A stretch of 64,000 bases of DNA from the NCBI RefSeq assembly GCF_002858715.1, contig NZ_PJZH01000005.1:124001-188000 (forward strand), in the 5' to 3' direction. This DNA is from Chimaeribacter coloradensis (GTDB lineage Bacteria > Pseudomonadota > Gammaproteobacteria > Enterobacterales > Enterobacteriaceae). Every line of letters begins with the position of its first letter. Position 1 is the stretch's first letter. The notes under the pieces were generated by a model. The model searched no databases. It was not told the origin of the DNA and saw only the letters and a program-made list of their open reading frames with translations. Positions 29,533 to 40,288 of this stretch are shown here, in pieces. The translations under genes and the position numbers were made by a program.

Positions 29533-30414
29533 ATGTTACATAAAGCCGTCCCGCTCGGCATTTATGAAAAAGCGCTGCCGGGCGGTGAGTCGTGGCTGGC
29601 CCGCCTGCAACTGGCCGCTTCGCTGGGGTTCGATTTTGTCGAAATGTCGGTTGATGAGTCAGATGCGCGGCTGGCCCGGCTGGCGTGGTCTGCTGAGCAG
29701 CGTATGGCGCTGGTCAACGCCGTGGCCGCGACCGGCGTGCGCGTGCCCTCACTTTGCCTCAGCGCGCACCGCCGCTTCCCCTTAGGTGCAGAGGAGGATG
29801 AGGTACGTGAACAGGGGTTGCTGATTATGCAGCAGGCGATCCGTCTGGCACAGGATGTCGGCATCCGCGTGATTCAGCTGGCCGGTTATGACGTCTACTA
29901 CCAGCAGGCCAATGGCCGCACCCGCGAGCGTTTCCGTGACGGGCTGGTGCAGGCTGTGGAGATGGCCAGCCGGGCGCAGGTAACGCTGGCGATGGAGATC
30001 ATGGACTACCCGCTGATGAACTCTGTCAGTAAGGCGTTGGGCTACGCCCATTACCTTAACAACCCGTGGTTCCAGCTCTACCCGGACATCGGCAATCTGT
30101 CCGCCTGGGACAACGATGTGCAGATGGAACTCGCCTCCGGGGCCGGGCACATCGTCGCGGTGCATGTCAAAGATACCCGGCCCGGCGTCTTTAAAAACGT
30201 GCCGTTCGGAGAGGGCGTGGTGGATTTTGAACGCTGTTTCGCTACCTTGCAGGCCAGCGGCTACCGCGGCCCCTACCTGATTGAGATGTGGAGTGAGAAT
30301 GCCCCTGACCCGGTGGCAGAGGTGGCGGCGGCGCGTCGCTGGGTGTGTGAAAAAATGCGCCGGGCCGGGCTGGACGTGCAGGAACCGCACGCGCTGGAAA
30401 CAGGAGTGCAATGA
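29533..30414 (+). CDS. ulaE: L-xylulose-5-phosphate 3-epimerase UlaE
   Basis: A 293-residue TIM-barrel epimerase of the xylose-isomerase-like family (E. coli 284). It converts L-xylulose-5-phosphate to L-ribulose-5-phosphate. Visible family segments are [10 protein letters not shown] at the N-terminus, [13 protein letters not shown], the metal-ligand glutamate in AMEIMDYP, and VHVKDTRPG. It lies 9 bases after ulaD. Its stop overlaps the ulaF start by four bases (ATGA). Confidence 0.95.
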   Translation: MLHKAVPLGIYEKALPGGESWLARLQLAASLGFDFVEMSVDESDARLARLAWSAEQRMALVNAVAATGVRVPSLCLSAHRRFPLGAEEDEVREQGLLIMQQAIRLAQDVGIRVIQLAGYDVYYQQANGRTRERFRDGLVQAVEMASRAQVTLAMEIMDYPLMNSVSKALGYAHYLNNPWFQLYPDIGNLSAWDNDVQMELASGAGHIVAVHVKDTRPGVFKNVPFGEGVVDFERCFATLQASGYRGPYLIEMWSENAPDPVAEVAAARRWVCEKMRRAGLDVQEPHALETGVQ

Positions 30415-31121
30415 TGCTGGAGTCTCTGAAACAAGAGGTGTTCGAGGCGAATATGGCGCTGCCGCGCCACCAGCTGGTGACCTTTACCTGGGGCAACGTC
30501 AGCGGCATCGACCGCGAACGGCAACTGGTGGTGATCAAGCCCAGCGGCGTAGCCTATGACCAGCTGCGGCCGGAAGATATGGTCGTGGTTGACCTGGCCG
30601 GGAATGTAGTGGAAGGGCGCTATCGCCCCTCGTCAGACACCGCCACCCATCTGGTGCTTTACCACTACTGTGCCGATCTGGGCGGTATCGTGCATACCCA
30701 TGCCACCGCCTGGGCGCAGGCGTGCCTGCCTGTACCTGCGCTGGGCACCACCCATGCGGATTACTTCCTCGGCGAGATCCCCTGTACCCGCGCCCTGCGC
30801 CGCGAAGAGGTGGAAGGGGATTATGAACAGGAAACCGGGCGGGTCATTGTAGAAACCTTTAAGAACCGCGATCTGCGGCATACGCCGGGTGTGATTGTCA
30901 GCCAGCATGGGCCGTTCAGTTGGGGGGTGACACCCGGTGAGGCGGTGCATAATGCGGTGGTTCTGGAGGAAGTGGCAAAAATGGCCTGGATTGCCTGTAG
31001 CGTTAACCCGCATCTGCACCCGATCAATGAGTACCTGATGAGGAAGCACTTTAACCGGAAACACGGTGCCGGGGCCTATTATGGGCAACATGCGGATGGG
31101 CAGAGAAAGCCCGGCACATAA
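30411..31121 (+). CDS. ulaF: L-ribulose-5-phosphate 4-epimerase UlaF, with a 3-residue deletion at the zinc loop
   Basis: A 236-residue class II aldolase/AraD-family epimerase that turns L-ribulose-5-phosphate into D-xylulose-5-phosphate, the last step of the ascorbate pathway. [18 protein letters not shown] and GTTHADYF are intact. The zinc motif reads [10 protein letters not shown] (H95, H97), where E. coli UlaF as I recall it has [12 protein letters not shown] and AraD has HTHSRHATIW; three residues directly after the second histidine are missing. The frame is otherwise intact and the C-terminus (AYYGQ) is followed by about ten extra residues. Activity may be altered. ATG codons at 30411 and 30414 are both possible. 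Confidence 0.9.
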   Translation: MMLESLKQEVFEANMALPRHQLVTFTWGNVSGIDRERQLVVIKPSGVAYDQLRPEDMVVVDLAGNVVEGRYRPSSDTATHLVLYHYCADLGGIVHTHATAWAQACLPVPALGTTHADYFLGEIPCTRALRREEVEGDYEQETGRVIVETFKNRDLRHTPGVIVSQHGPFSWGVTPGEAVHNAVVLEEVAKMAWIACSVNPHLHPINEYLMRKHFNRKHGAGAYYGQHADGQRKPGT

Positions 31122-31235
31122 GGCGGGGTGCGGGGGCTGGCCCGGCGTAACGGAACTGCGGCGCGGCGGCGCGTCACCGGGGGCAGCGGGGGCAGAAGGC
31201 AGGAGGCAGAGTAAGGGCGGCCGCAGCCGCCGGTG

Positions 31236-31267
31236 CAGACGCTACGCCTGACGAGGCGTAGCGTCTG
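31236..31267. terminator. 13-bp perfect hairpin between ulaF and malT
   Basis: CAGACGCTACGCC, a 6-base loop, GGCGTAGCGTCTG, located between two convergent genes, 10 bases beyond the malT stop. The stem is very stable but lacks a T run on either strand. It may act as a bidirectional 3'-end structure. Confidence 0.55.
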
Positions 31268-31276
31268 GGTTTACCG

Positions 31277-33991
31277 TCAGGCGCTGTAGCCCATCAATTG
31301 CATCAGCCGCTGTGCCTGAACAACCGCCTCCTGGCGGTGGGTCACGCCCAGTTTTTGATACAGATTGCGGATATGGGTTTTGATGGTGGTGGCCGCCACA
31401 TCCAGCTCACCCGCGATCTGGTCATTGCTGTAGCCGGAATAGATCAGGCCCAGCACCTGCCATTCGCGCTGGGTTAACGGGCTGGTGCGGATCAGCTCAG
31501 GCACATGGGGGTGGGTCAGCAATTTCAGCACGAAGCCTTCATCAAAATGCGCGAACTTGTGGCGATGGTGCTGGTTAATGTCACGCAGGATACGCTGCGC
31601 CCGGTGCTGCTCCAGCTCCGCCAGGGCGTTCAGCTGAATAAGCTGGCGTAATTGCTGGGCCATCAGTTCGCCCTCAATCACGAAGTGGCTGATAAAGCCG
31701 GTGCGGTTGGCGAGGGTCAGCGCTTCCATCAGCGCTTTCTGGGCATCGGCTTTGCGCTCACAGAGCCAGTAGAGCCGGTTGCTGAGCAACAGGTTGCGGT
31801 TGAGATCGCTGTAGAGCTTCAGGCGGCGGGCGTTGTCATTCAGCTCGTCCAGCACCACTTCCGCTTCGCTGAACTGGCCGAGCAGGATCTGCGTGCGGGC
31901 AATGTTGCGCCACTGCCCCTGCAAAAAGTGGTTATCCGCCATGCCCGGCTTCTCGGTATGGCGCAGCCAGTTGGCCGCGGCGGTGACGTCGTTGGTCATC
32001 TGCCAGTAGATCACCCGGGCTTTATCGGCGTTGGTCAGCCAGTCACGGTGATAGGCCCCGCCCAGCAACAGGGTTTCACACGCCTGGAGATGGCGGCTTG
32101 CGTTGTCGAGATCGCCCCGTGCCAGCGAGCATTTCGCCAGCATTGCCAGGCACTGTAACTGGTGCTGCGGCTGGTAGTTATTGAGCACTTCCAGGCCGCG
32201 GCGGGCCGCACCTTCCGCCTCGTCCAGGCGTGCCCACGACCAGAACAGCTGCGAGCGCAGGCGCAGCAGGAATTCGTGCATCGGTAACTGCTCCAGATGC
32301 TGCTCGCGCACCAGATCAAAGGCCTTGTCCTGGGTTTCGAAGGCGGCCTGTAAAAAGCCCTGGGCGATCAGGATTTCGCTCTGTTGCAGCAGCGCCCAGA
32401 GGGCATAGTGGCTGACGTCATGCCGCCGTGCCATCTGTTCGGTCTGCTGCATCATCGGCAGGGCGCGAGCCAGCTCACCTTTGCAGTGGTGCACCTCGCC
32501 GGTCACGGAGGTCGCCACGATGCGGCTGTAGTAACTCGACAGCGGGAGGTATTTCAGCGCCTCACCGGCGAGCTGTTCCGCCTCTTCCGGCTTGCCAGCG
32601 GTGATGGCCACCTGCGCCCGCAGGGCATTGAACTCAGCAATCAGGGTCTTATCGATCTCCTGCTGCTGCGCCTGCATCGTCTCGGCGGCGCGGTCCAGCA
32701 GGGTGTCGACTTCGGTATACCGGTGCTGGCTCTGCGCCAGCCAGGCCTGCAACAGCGCCAGTTTCGGGTTCTGCACCAGGCGCGGGTAGGGCAGCGCATT
32801 CAGGCACTGCTCAAGCAGGGTCAGTTCGCTCTGGTTGAACAGCATCCAGCCATGTTGCAGCAGGATGTCACGTAACATCTCAACGTCACCGGCGGCCAGG
32901 GCGTGATGGATCGCTTCCGCCGGGTAACCCAGCGCCAGCCAGCCTTCGGCGGCGCTGCGGTGGATGGCCGGCAGCTCCAGCGCCAGCTCCCACTGGCAGC
33001 GCTGGCGCAGGAAGGCGGCAAACAGCGGGTGGAAGCAGAACCATTCGCCGCTGTCATCCATGCGGTGAATAAACAGCCCCTGGCGCTCCAGCTCCTCCAG
33101 ACGCTGCTGGCCGTAGTCCTCGCCGGTCAGCCGCACGATCAGCGCATCGTTCATGGAGCGCAGCACCGCACAGCGCAGCAGGAAGTGGCGGGTGTCACCG
33201 TCGATACGGTCGAGCACCTCATCCACCAGGTAGTCATTCAGGTGGCTGGCGTTCAGCCCCGCCAGCCGCTGGGCGGACTTCTGCGCTGACGCGCCGGACT
33301 GGCGGGCGGAGAGGGCGATCAGTTGCAGGGCAGTGGCCCAGCCTTCGACGTCATCACACAGGCGGCTGCTGTCACTCTGCTCCAGCGGGGCGTGGAGGCG
33401 GCAATCGAAGAACTGTTTCGCTTCCTGATGGGTGAAGGCCAGCTGGGTGCTGCCCAGCTCCAGCAACTGGTCACGCACCCGCAGGTTAGCGATGCCGAGC
33501 GGCGGCAGCGAGCGGGAGAGCAGCACCAGCGTCAGGTTCTCCGGCTGGTGGCGCAGGAAAAAGCGCATCGCCTCATGGATCTGTTCATTGGTGATCAGGT
33601 GGTAGTCATCAATCACCAGGTAGAGCGGCCGGTGCCACTCGCTGAGGTCGATAAACAGCTGGGAAAACAGCGCCGGGAGGCTGGCGTACTGGTGTTTCTG
33701 GCTCATTGCTTCGCTTTTGCTGCAATGGCCGCCGGTCGCCTGCTGGATCGCAGCAACCAGATAGTTCACAAAGCGCTCCGGCTGGTTATCACTCTCATCC
33801 AGTGAATACCATCCCAGCTCCGCGATGTCGGCTGCCCATTGGGCAACCAGCGTCGTTTTACCGTAGCCCGCCGGGCAGTTCACCAGCGCCAGGCGGTAAT
33901 TGGCCGCACTGGCCAGTTTGGTCAACAGACGATCGCGCACCACAGTATTTTGCAGCCGTACCGGACGGCTGAGTTTTGAAGGGATTAGCAT
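31277..33991 (-). CDS. malT: Maltose regulon activator MalT
   Basis: A 904-residue STAND-class ATPase activator (E. coli 901). Order: a nucleotide-binding domain with the Walker A motif PAGYGKTT at residues 40-47; winged-helix and superhelical TPR-like repeats in the middle; and a C-terminal LuxR-type HTH (about 835-895, [20 protein letters not shown]). With maltotriose and ATP it oligomerises and binds MalT boxes to activate mal genes. The start at 33991 ([13 protein letters not shown]) matches E. coli; an 18-residue upstream extension lacks homology. It is divergent from malPQ, as in E. coli. Confidence 0.96.
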   Translation of the reverse strand: MLIPSKLSRPVRLQNTVVRDRLLTKLASAANYRLALVNCPAGYGKTTLVAQWAADIAELGWYSLDESDNQPERFVNYLVAAIQQATGGHCSKSEAMSQKHQYASLPALFSQLFIDLSEWHRPLYLVIDDYHLITNEQIHEAMRFFLRHQPENLTLVLLSRSLPPLGIANLRVRDQLLELGSTQLAFTHQEAKQFFDCRLHAPLEQSDSSRLCDDVEGWATALQLIALSARQSGASAQKSAQRLAGLNASHLNDYLVDEVLDRIDGDTRHFLLRCAVLRSMNDALIVRLTGEDYGQQRLEELERQGLFIHRMDDSGEWFCFHPLFAAFLRQRCQWELALELPAIHRSAAEGWLALGYPAEAIHHALAAGDVEMLRDILLQHGWMLFNQSELTLLEQCLNALPYPRLVQNPKLALLQAWLAQSQHRYTEVDTLLDRAAETMQAQQQEIDKTLIAEFNALRAQVAITAGKPEEAEQLAGEALKYLPLSSYYSRIVATSVTGEVHHCKGELARALPMMQQTEQMARRHDVSHYALWALLQQSEILIAQGFLQAAFETQDKAFDLVREQHLEQLPMHEFLLRLRSQLFWSWARLDEAEGAARRGLEVLNNYQPQHQLQCLAMLAKCSLARGDLDNASRHLQACETLLLGGAYHRDWLTNADKARVIYWQMTNDVTAAANWLRHTEKPGMADNHFLQGQWRNIARTQILLGQFSEAEVVLDELNDNARRLKLYSDLNRNLLLSNRLYWLCERKADAQKALMEALTLANRTGFISHFVIEGELMAQQLRQLIQLNALAELEQHRAQRILRDINQHHRHKFAHFDEGFVLKLLTHPHVPELIRTSPLTQREWQVLGLIYSGYSNDQIAGELDVAATTIKTHIRNLYQKLGVTHRQEAVVQAQRLMQLMGYSA

Positions 33992-34331
33992 GAGGTTTCC
34001 ATCTTCTCTGACAGCGGCGGAGGTGGTGTAAATGTAACCATCCATACACCATGATTATTTTACGGCACGTAATTAATCATTAGACGCTACGTTCGGCTAA
34101 GCCACTTTCTAATGCAATAACTGCCCGGTTTAAGGTGACGGTAAGTTGCAGTGGATCACACTTCACGGCTACGCCCTGCTCCTCCTCCCCAGCTAAGCGT
34201 CCGGCGGGATGATGCCGCGCTGCTGACTGCCCGGCAGGATAGCGGTAATTATTTTGCCGCCCTATTCACGTGTTCAACATTTAACGGGTTACCTCAACTA
34301 ACCGGTTTAACTACAGGAACGAGACCTGCTT
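33992..34331. other. malT-malP divergent intergenic region
   Basis: 340 bases without a supported gene. It holds the MalT-dependent malPQ promoter and the malT promoter. Apart from the MalT boxes listed separately, no complete CRP site was resolved by eye, although malT of E. coli is CRP-activated. Confidence 0.5.
34181..34214. promoter_or_regulatory. MalT boxes of malPQ
   Basis: CCTCCTCCCC at 34181-34190 is, on the minus strand, GGGGAGGAGG, a full match to the MalT box GGGGA(T/G)GAGG. A second, direct-strand element CGGGATGATG at 34205-34214 has two mismatches. They lie about 120-150 bases upstream of the malP start, consistent with MalT activation of malPQ. Confidence 0.65.
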
Positions 34332-36743
34332 ATGTCACAGCCCACATTCAACAAGGATGCCTTTTTAGCTGCGCTGTCGCGCCAGTGGCACCATTTCGGC
34401 CTGCGTACCGCTGAAGAGATGACGCCGCATCAGTGGTGGCAGGCGGTCAGCGCCGCGGTTGCTGAGCAACTGCCTGCCCAGCCGCAGCCGCAGCCGGAAC
34501 CGGCCGGGCACGCACAGCGGCATGTGAACTACATCTCGATGGAGTTCCTGATTGGCCGCCTGACCGGCAACAACCTGATTAACCTGGGCTGGTATGACGA
34601 CATCGCCGGTATCCTGAAGGGCTTTAACCTCTCGCTGACGGACATCCTTGAGCAAGAGGTAGACCCGGCGCTGGGCAATGGCGGGCTGGGGCGGCTGGCC
34701 GCCTGTTTCCTGGATTCTATGGCGACGTTGAGCCAGCCGGCCACCGGTTATGGGCTGAACTACCAGTACGGGCTGTTCCGCCAGCGCTTTGTTGACGGCA
34801 AGCAGCATGAGTCACCCGATAGCTGGCACCGTGAAAACTACCCGTGGTTTACCCATAATGCGGCGCAGGCGGTGGACGTCCGCATGGGCGGCAAACTGGA
34901 GAAGCAGGTGGACGGCAAAACCCTGTGGCGGCCGGCGTTTACCCTGCGCGGCGAAGCCTGGGACTTGCCGGTGGTGGGTTACCGTAACGGTGTCAGCCAG
35001 CCGCTGCGTCTGTGGGAAGCGACCCACCCGGAGCCGTTCGATCTCGGGAAATTCAACGACGGGGATTTCCTCCATGCTGAGCAGCGCGGCATCGACGCGG
35101 CCAAACTCACCAAGGTGCTCTACCCGAATGACAACCATCAGGCCGGTAAACGCCTGCGCCTGATGCAGCAATATTTCCAGTGTGCCTGCGCGGTGGCGGA
35201 CATCCTGCGCCGCCACCATCTGGCGGGCCGTGCGCTGGCGGAGCTGCCCGATTACGAAGTGATCCAGCTCAACGACACCCACCCGACCATCGCCATCCCG
35301 GAGATGCTGCGCATCCTGCTGGATGAGCACCAGCTGGAGTGGGACGCCGCCTGGCAGATCACCAGCCGTACCTTCGCCTACACCAACCATACCCTGATGC
35401 CGGAGGCGCTGGAGTGCTGGGATGAAAAACTGGTGCGCAGCCTGCTGCCGCGCCACTTTGAGTTGATCAAACAGATCAACGCCAACTTCAGGAAGATCGT
35501 GAATAAACAGTGGCCGGGTGACGAGGCGCTGTGGGGCAAACTGGCGGTGCTGCATAACAAGCAGGTGCGCATGGCGAACCTCTGCGTGGTGGCAGGCTTT
35601 GCAGTGAACGGCGTGGCCGCACTGCACTCCGAGCTGGTGGTGAAAGATCTCTTCCCCGAGTACTACCAGCTGTGGCCGCAGAAATTCCATAACGTTACCA
35701 ACGGCATCACCCCGCGCCGCTGGCTGAAACAGTGCAACCCGGCGCTGTCGGCGCTGATCGATGAGACGCTGGATGCGGAGTGGGTCACGCAGCTGGATGC
35801 GCTGAAAGGGCTGGAGCCTTACGCCGATGATGCAGGGTTCCGCGAGAAATTCCGCCAGATTAAACGCCGCAATAAAGAGGCGCTGGCCGCCTATGTGAAA
35901 GAGGTCACCGGCATCGTGATCAACCCGGAGGCGATTTTTGACATCCAGATCAAGCGCTTGCATGAATACAAACGCCAGCACCTGACGCTGCTGCACATCA
36001 TCGCCCTTTATCAGGAGCTCCTGAGTAAAAAAGAGGCTGACCGGGTGCCGCGGGTGTTCCTGTTCGGGGCCAAGGCCGCGCCGGGCTACTACCTGGCGAA
36101 AAACATTATCTATGCGATCAACCAGGTGGCGGAGAAGATCAACAACGATCCGCGGGTGAAGGATCAACTGAAAGTGGTCTTCATCCCGGACTACAAAGTC
36201 TCGGTGGCGGAGCTGATGATCCCGGCGGCGGATGTCTCCGAGCAGGTCTCCACGGCGGGGAAAGAGGCGTCGGGCACCGGCAATATGAAGCTGGCCCTGA
36301 ACGGCGCGCTGACGGTGGGCACGCTGGACGGTGCCAACGTGGAGATTGCAGAACAGGTGGGCGAGGACAATATCTTTATCTTCGGCAATACTGTTGAGCA
36401 GGTGAAAGCGCTGAAAGCCGGCGGCTATGACCCGCTGAAATGGCGTAAGAAAGATAAGAAACTCAATGCGGTGCTGAAGGCGCTGGAGAGCGGCGAGTTC
36501 AGCAACGGGGACAAACAGGCCTTTGAGATGTTGCTGAACAGCCTGCTGGGCGGCGGCGACCCCTACCTGGTGCTGGCGGATTTTGCCGCTTACCAGGAAG
36601 CGCAACAGAAGGTGGATGCGCTCTACCGCGACCCGGAAGCGTGGACGCGCAGCGCCATCCTGAACACCGCGCGGGTCGGCACCTTCAGCTCTGACCGCTC
36701 GATCCGGGATTATCAACAACGCATCTGGCAGGCAAAACGGTAA
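34332..36743 (+). CDS. malP: Maltodextrin phosphorylase MalP
   Basis: An 803-residue GT35 phosphorylase (E. coli 797), paralogous to glgP. It phosphorolyses maltodextrins to glucose-1-phosphate using [26 protein letters not shown] and [20 protein letters not shown] (PLP lysine in NMKLALNG) are visible, as is [20 protein letters not shown]. Position divergent from malT and 9 bases before malQ identifies it as MalP and not a second GlgP. Like MalP it lacks an extended allosteric N-terminus. MalT boxes lie upstream. Confidence 0.96.
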   Translation: MSQPTFNKDAFLAALSRQWHHFGLRTAEEMTPHQWWQAVSAAVAEQLPAQPQPQPEPAGHAQRHVNYISMEFLIGRLTGNNLINLGWYDDIAGILKGFNLSLTDILEQEVDPALGNGGLGRLAACFLDSMATLSQPATGYGLNYQYGLFRQRFVDGKQHESPDSWHRENYPWFTHNAAQAVDVRMGGKLEKQVDGKTLWRPAFTLRGEAWDLPVVGYRNGVSQPLRLWEATHPEPFDLGKFNDGDFLHAEQRGIDAAKLTKVLYPNDNHQAGKRLRLMQQYFQCACAVADILRRHHLAGRALAELPDYEVIQLNDTHPTIAIPEMLRILLDEHQLEWDAAWQITSRTFAYTNHTLMPEALECWDEKLVRSLLPRHFELIKQINANFRKIVNKQWPGDEALWGKLAVLHNKQVRMANLCVVAGFAVNGVAALHSELVVKDLFPEYYQLWPQKFHNVTNGITPRRWLKQCNPALSALIDETLDAEWVTQLDALKGLEPYADDAGFREKFRQIKRRNKEALAAYVKEVTGIVINPEAIFDIQIKRLHEYKRQHLTLLHIIALYQELLSKKEADRVPRVFLFGAKAAPGYYLAKNIIYAINQVAEKINNDPRVKDQLKVVFIPDYKVSVAELMIPAADVSEQVSTAGKEASGTGNMKLALNGALTVGTLDGANVEIAEQVGEDNIFIFGNTVEQVKALKAGGYDPLKWRKKDKKLNAVLKALESGEFSNGDKQAFEMLLNSLLGGGDPYLVLADFAAYQEAQQKVDALYRDPEAWTRSAILNTARVGTFSSDRSIRDYQQRIWQAKR

Positions 36744-36752
36744 GGAGGCCGC

Positions 36753-38834
36753 ATGGACGAGAAACAGATTGATCAGGCGGCGACGCTGGCGGGGATCTCC
36801 GCCAGTTTTATCAACGCTCACGGTAAACAACAGGCGATTTCGCCGCAAACCAAGGTGAAACTGCTGGCCGCGATGGGCCGCGACCAGGAGACGCCGCCGC
36901 CCGCCGGGCCGCTGCCGCCGGTAAAAGTCTTCACCCAGGGCCGGCCCATCTCCCTGCCGCTGAGCGGCAAAGGGGAGTTCAGCTGGGTGCTTGAGCAGGA
37001 GAACGGCACCCGCTCAGAGGGGCGCGCCGGGGGGCGTAAAACGCTGACCCTGCCGGGGCGGCTGCCCGCGGGTTATCACCAGCTTACGCTGGAGCAGAAA
37101 GGGCAACGCTGGGGCTGCCGCATTATCGTCGCCCCAAAACGCTGTTATGAGCCGGAAGCGCTGCTGACCGGCAAAAAACTCTGGGGTGCCTGTGTGCAGC
37201 TCTATAGCCTGCGCTCGGAGAAGAACTGGGGCATCGGGGATTTCGGCGACCTGCAACTGATGCTGGAAGAGACGGCAAAACGCGGCGGGGCCTTTATCGG
37301 CCTGAACCCGATTCATGCGCTCTACCCGGCGATGCCGGAGAGCGCCAGCCCTTACAGCCCTTCCTCGCGCCGCTGGCTGAATATTGTCTATATCGATGTG
37401 AACGGGGTGGATGAGTTCCGCCACAGCAAAGCGGCGCAGCGCTGGTGGCAGCAGGCAGAGACCCAGGCCGCGCTGGAGAAGGCGCGGGCGGCGGAGTGGG
37501 TGGACTATTCCGCCGTGACCGCCCTGAAACTCACGGCGCTGCGGCTGGCATTCCCGGCGTTTGAGGATTTGCCCGCCACCCACGCCCGCAAGCGCGCCTA
37601 CCTGCACTTCGTGGAGCAACGGGGCAGCAGCCTGCGCCAGCAGGCCGCCTTTGATGCGCTGCATGAACAGCAGATCAAAGAGGACAGCGGCCGCTGGGGC
37701 TGGCCCGCCTGGCCGGAAGCCTACCGTGACGGCGTGGAGGCGGCAGAGGCGTTTTACCATTCTAACCGCGAAGACGTGGAGTTTTACCAGTGGTTGCAGT
37801 GGCTGGCCCATAGCCAGTTTGCCGCCTGTTATGCCCACAGCCAGGCGCTGGGGATGCCGATCGGCCTCTACCGTGATTTGGCCGTGGGCGTATCAGAGGG
37901 CGGGGCGGAAACCTGGTGTGACCGCGAGCTCTACTGTTTGCGCGCCTCGGTAGGCGCACCGCCGGATATTCTCGGCCCGCTCGGCCAGAACTGGGGCCTG
38001 CCGCCGATGGACCCGAACGTGATGCAGACGCGCGGTTACCAGCCGTTTATCGATCTGCTGCGCGCCAACATGACTGACTGCGGCGCACTGCGTATCGACC
38101 ATGTGATGGCACTGCTGCGGCTGTGGTGGATACCCTACGGCGAAACCGCCGATCAGGGGGCCTATGTTCAGTACCCGGTAGATGACCTGCTGGCGATCCT
38201 GGCGCTGGAGAGCCAGCGCTACCGCTGTATGGTGATCGGCGAAGACCTCGGCACCGTGCCGGTGGAGATTGTCGCCCGCCTGCGCGACAGCGGCGTCTAC
38301 TCCTACAAAGTGCTCTATTTCGAGCGCGATCGCGACAACATCTACCGCGCGCCGCAGTCCTACCCGGTGCAGGCGATGGCCACCATCACCACTCACGATC
38401 TGCCGACCCTGCGCGGGTTCTGGGAGAGTGACGATCTGACGCTCGGCCAGAAGCTGGGGCTCTACCCGGACAAAGAGGTGTTTGCCGGGCTACAGGAGGA
38501 CAGGGATGACGCCCGCCAGGGGCTGCTGAACAGCCTGCACCAGTATGGCTGTGTGCCGAAAAAGCTGGGGCACCGCGCCTCGATGATGGCGATGACGCCG
38601 ACGCTGAACCGCGGCCTGCAACGCTATATCGCTGACAGCGCCAGCGCATTACTGGGGTTACAGCCGGAGGACTGGCTGAACATGAAGATGCCGGTGAACA
38701 TTCCGGGCACCACCGACCAGTACCCCAACTGGCGGCGCAAGCTGGCGGTGACGCTGGAAGCGATGTTTGCGGACCCGCACGTCAACCGGCTTCTGAAGGA
38801 TCTGGATAAGCGCCGCCGCAAGGTGTCGGTGTAA
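36753..38834 (+). CDS. malQ: 4-alpha-glucanotransferase (amylomaltase) MalQ
   Basis: A 693-residue GH77 enzyme (E. coli 694). It disproportionates maltose and maltodextrins, releasing glucose and building longer chains for MalP. The catalytic barrel shows ALRIDHVMALLRLWWIP (nucleophile aspartate), IGEDLGTVP (acid/base glutamate) and TTHDLPTLRGFW (stabilising aspartate). The N-terminal ~130 residues form the beta-rich domain typical of bacterial MalQ. It is 9 bases after malP, in an operon with a strong terminator downstream. Confidence 0.96.
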   Translation: MDEKQIDQAATLAGISASFINAHGKQQAISPQTKVKLLAAMGRDQETPPPAGPLPPVKVFTQGRPISLPLSGKGEFSWVLEQENGTRSEGRAGGRKTLTLPGRLPAGYHQLTLEQKGQRWGCRIIVAPKRCYEPEALLTGKKLWGACVQLYSLRSEKNWGIGDFGDLQLMLEETAKRGGAFIGLNPIHALYPAMPESASPYSPSSRRWLNIVYIDVNGVDEFRHSKAAQRWWQQAETQAALEKARAAEWVDYSAVTALKLTALRLAFPAFEDLPATHARKRAYLHFVEQRGSSLRQQAAFDALHEQQIKEDSGRWGWPAWPEAYRDGVEAAEAFYHSNREDVEFYQWLQWLAHSQFAACYAHSQALGMPIGLYRDLAVGVSEGGAETWCDRELYCLRASVGAPPDILGPLGQNWGLPPMDPNVMQTRGYQPFIDLLRANMTDCGALRIDHVMALLRLWWIPYGETADQGAYVQYPVDDLLAILALESQRYRCMVIGEDLGTVPVEIVARLRDSGVYSYKVLYFERDRDNIYRAPQSYPVQAMATITTHDLPTLRGFWESDDLTLGQKLGLYPDKEVFAGLQEDRDDARQGLLNSLHQYGCVPKKLGHRASMMAMTPTLNRGLQRYIADSASALLGLQPEDWLNMKMPVNIPGTTDQYPNWRRKLAVTLEAMFADPHVNRLLKDLDKRRRKVSV

Positions 38835-38854
38835 AGCCGCCTGCCGGCTGCAAC

Positions 38855-38885
38855 AAAAAGGGCACCCCACGGGGTGCCCTTTTTT
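38855..38885. terminator. Bidirectional terminator between malQ and nfuA
   Basis: AAAAAGGGCACCCC, loop AC, GGGGTGCCCTTTTTT. The flanking A and T tracts serve both convergent genes. Confidence 0.95.
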
Positions 38886-38925
38886 ATCGCCTGTTTACCG
38901 GAACGCGCCGGGCAGCAGGGAAAAC

Positions 38926-39501
38926 TTAGTAGTAGGAGTGCTCGCCGCGCTGGTGCTCGGTGAGGTCACGTACCCCTTTCAGCTCCGGGAAGTTGGCCAG
39001 CAGCTCTTTTTCGATGCCGTCTTTCAGCGTGACATCAATCATCGAGCAGCCGTTACAACCGCCGCCGAACTGCAGGATAGCGTAGCCGTCATCGGTGATC
39101 TCCATCAGCGTCACGCGGCCGCCGTGGCCGGCCAGCTGCGGGTTGATCTTGGATTGCAGCTCATACTCCACGCGCTCCATCAGCGGGGCGTCATCCGAGA
39201 CTTTACGCATTTTGGCGTTCGGGGCTTTCAGCGTCAGCTGGGAGCCGAGCTGATCCGTCACAAAGTCGATTTCGGCATCTTCCAGATAGGGGGCGCTCAG
39301 CTCGTCCACGTAGGCGGAGATCTGGTCAAATTTCAATTCGGTGTCGCTGGCTTCTACCGCATCCGGCGGGCAGTAAGAGACGCCGCACTCGGCGGTCGGC
39401 GTGCCTGGGTTAATCACGAATACGCGGATCTGAGTGCCTTCTTCCTGGCTTGCCAGCAATTTGGCAAAGTGCGCTTGGGCTGCATCGGTAATACGAATCA
39501 T
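38926..39501 (-). CDS. nfuA: Fe-S carrier protein NfuA
   Basis: 191 residues when started at 39501 (MIRITDAAQ), the E. coli length. An A-type-like N-terminal domain (1-95, degenerate) is joined to a C-terminal Nfu domain with [14 protein letters not shown], whose CxxC ligates a [4Fe-4S] cluster at the dimer interface. It delivers clusters to apo-proteins under oxidative or iron stress. The sequence ends HSYY as in E. coli. In E. coli gntT follows nfuA; here that position is taken by malQ. Confidence 0.96.
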   Translation of the reverse strand: MIRITDAAQAHFAKLLASQEEGTQIRVFVINPGTPTAECGVSYCPPDAVEASDTELKFDQISAYVDELSAPYLEDAEIDFVTDQLGSQLTLKAPNAKMRKVSDDAPLMERVEYELQSKINPQLAGHGGRVTLMEITDDGYAILQFGGGCNGCSMIDVTLKDGIEKELLANFPELKGVRDLTEHQRGEHSYY

Positions 39502-39560
39502 AGCATTCACTCAATAGTTGACTTCTCTAGTAGGTTATAATACGCCCAATGGTGGCATCA

Positions 39561-40247
39561 CTACAAGGTGCGGCACAGGCACCAGATTTGAATCGACGCC
39601 ACACCCGCACGATTGAGCAACGCGCAAATCTCCGCCACGGTATTCCCGGTGGTGACCACATCATCCAGCAGCGCCACATGGCAACCGGCCAGATCCTGCC
39701 GGCAGTAAAAAGCACCGTGCAGGTTGTGCCGCCGCCGCGCCGCCGTGAGCGTGCGCTGTGCCGGGGTGGCGCGGGTGCGTTGCAGCGTGTCCTGCCGGTA
39801 GCCGCAGCCCAGCCAGCGCGCCAGCGGGGCGGCCAGCAGGTCGCTCTGGTTATAGCCGCGCCGCCACTGCCGGTGCCGGTGCAGCGGCACGCTGATCAGC
39901 TGCTGCGGCCGTACCACCCGCCCCTGGCGGTAGGCTTCCAGCCAGCGCAACAGCAGCAGGCGCGCCAGCACCGGGGCCAGCTCCGGCGTATGGCTGAACT
40001 TCAGCTGATGCACCAGGGTGCTGAGCGGCGGGCGGAAATCGGTCACGGAGACCAGCGCCTGCCAGGGCGGCGGCTGTTGCAGGCAGCGGCCGCAGGGCTG
40101 GCCGGGTGAGGCGGAGGGCAGGCCGCAGCGCGGGCAGGCGGGGGCGGCCGTGAGGTGCCGCAGGCAGTAGCAGCAGATGCCGTGGCGGCTGAGGTGCAGC
40201 GGCATCCGGCATAGCCAACACAGGCCGCCGATTGTTAGCATACTCAT
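39561..40247 (-). CDS. gntX: ComF-family protein GntX
   Basis: A ComF/PRTase-like protein of 228 residues. An N-terminal zinc-ribbon-like stretch with CWLC, CCYC, CPRC and CGRC pairs is followed by a phosphoribosyltransferase-type domain with the loop VALLDDVVTTGNTVAE. The C-terminus IQIWCLCRTL matches E. coli GntX. It is the homologue of ComF, which acts in DNA uptake in competent bacteria; the enterobacterial role is tied to use of DNA as nutrient and is not biochemically settled. The start at 40247 has AAGGAA six bases before it; 40241 (MLTIGG) is the alternative. It is divergent from bioH, about 40 bases apart. Confidence 0.9.
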   Translation of the reverse strand: MSMLTIGGLCWLCRMPLHLSRHGICCYCLRHLTAAPACPRCGLPSASPGQPCGRCLQQPPPWQALVSVTDFRPPLSTLVHQLKFSHTPELAPVLARLLLLRWLEAYRQGRVVRPQQLISVPLHRHRQWRRGYNQSDLLAAPLARWLGCGYRQDTLQRTRATPAQRTLTAARRRHNLHGAFYCRQDLAGCHVALLDDVVTTGNTVAEICALLNRAGVASIQIWCLCRTL

Positions 40248-40288
40248 CTTGGCTTCCTTGCAGAGATACAAAAACAGGACAATAACCT

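Noticed and set aside
34150-34175. CRP site upstream of malP
   Set aside because: Only the TCACA half is present; the other half does not match at correct spacing.
34812-36848. 678-codon open frame antisense to malP
   Set aside because: Shadow of malP; no recognisable domain and no ribosome site.
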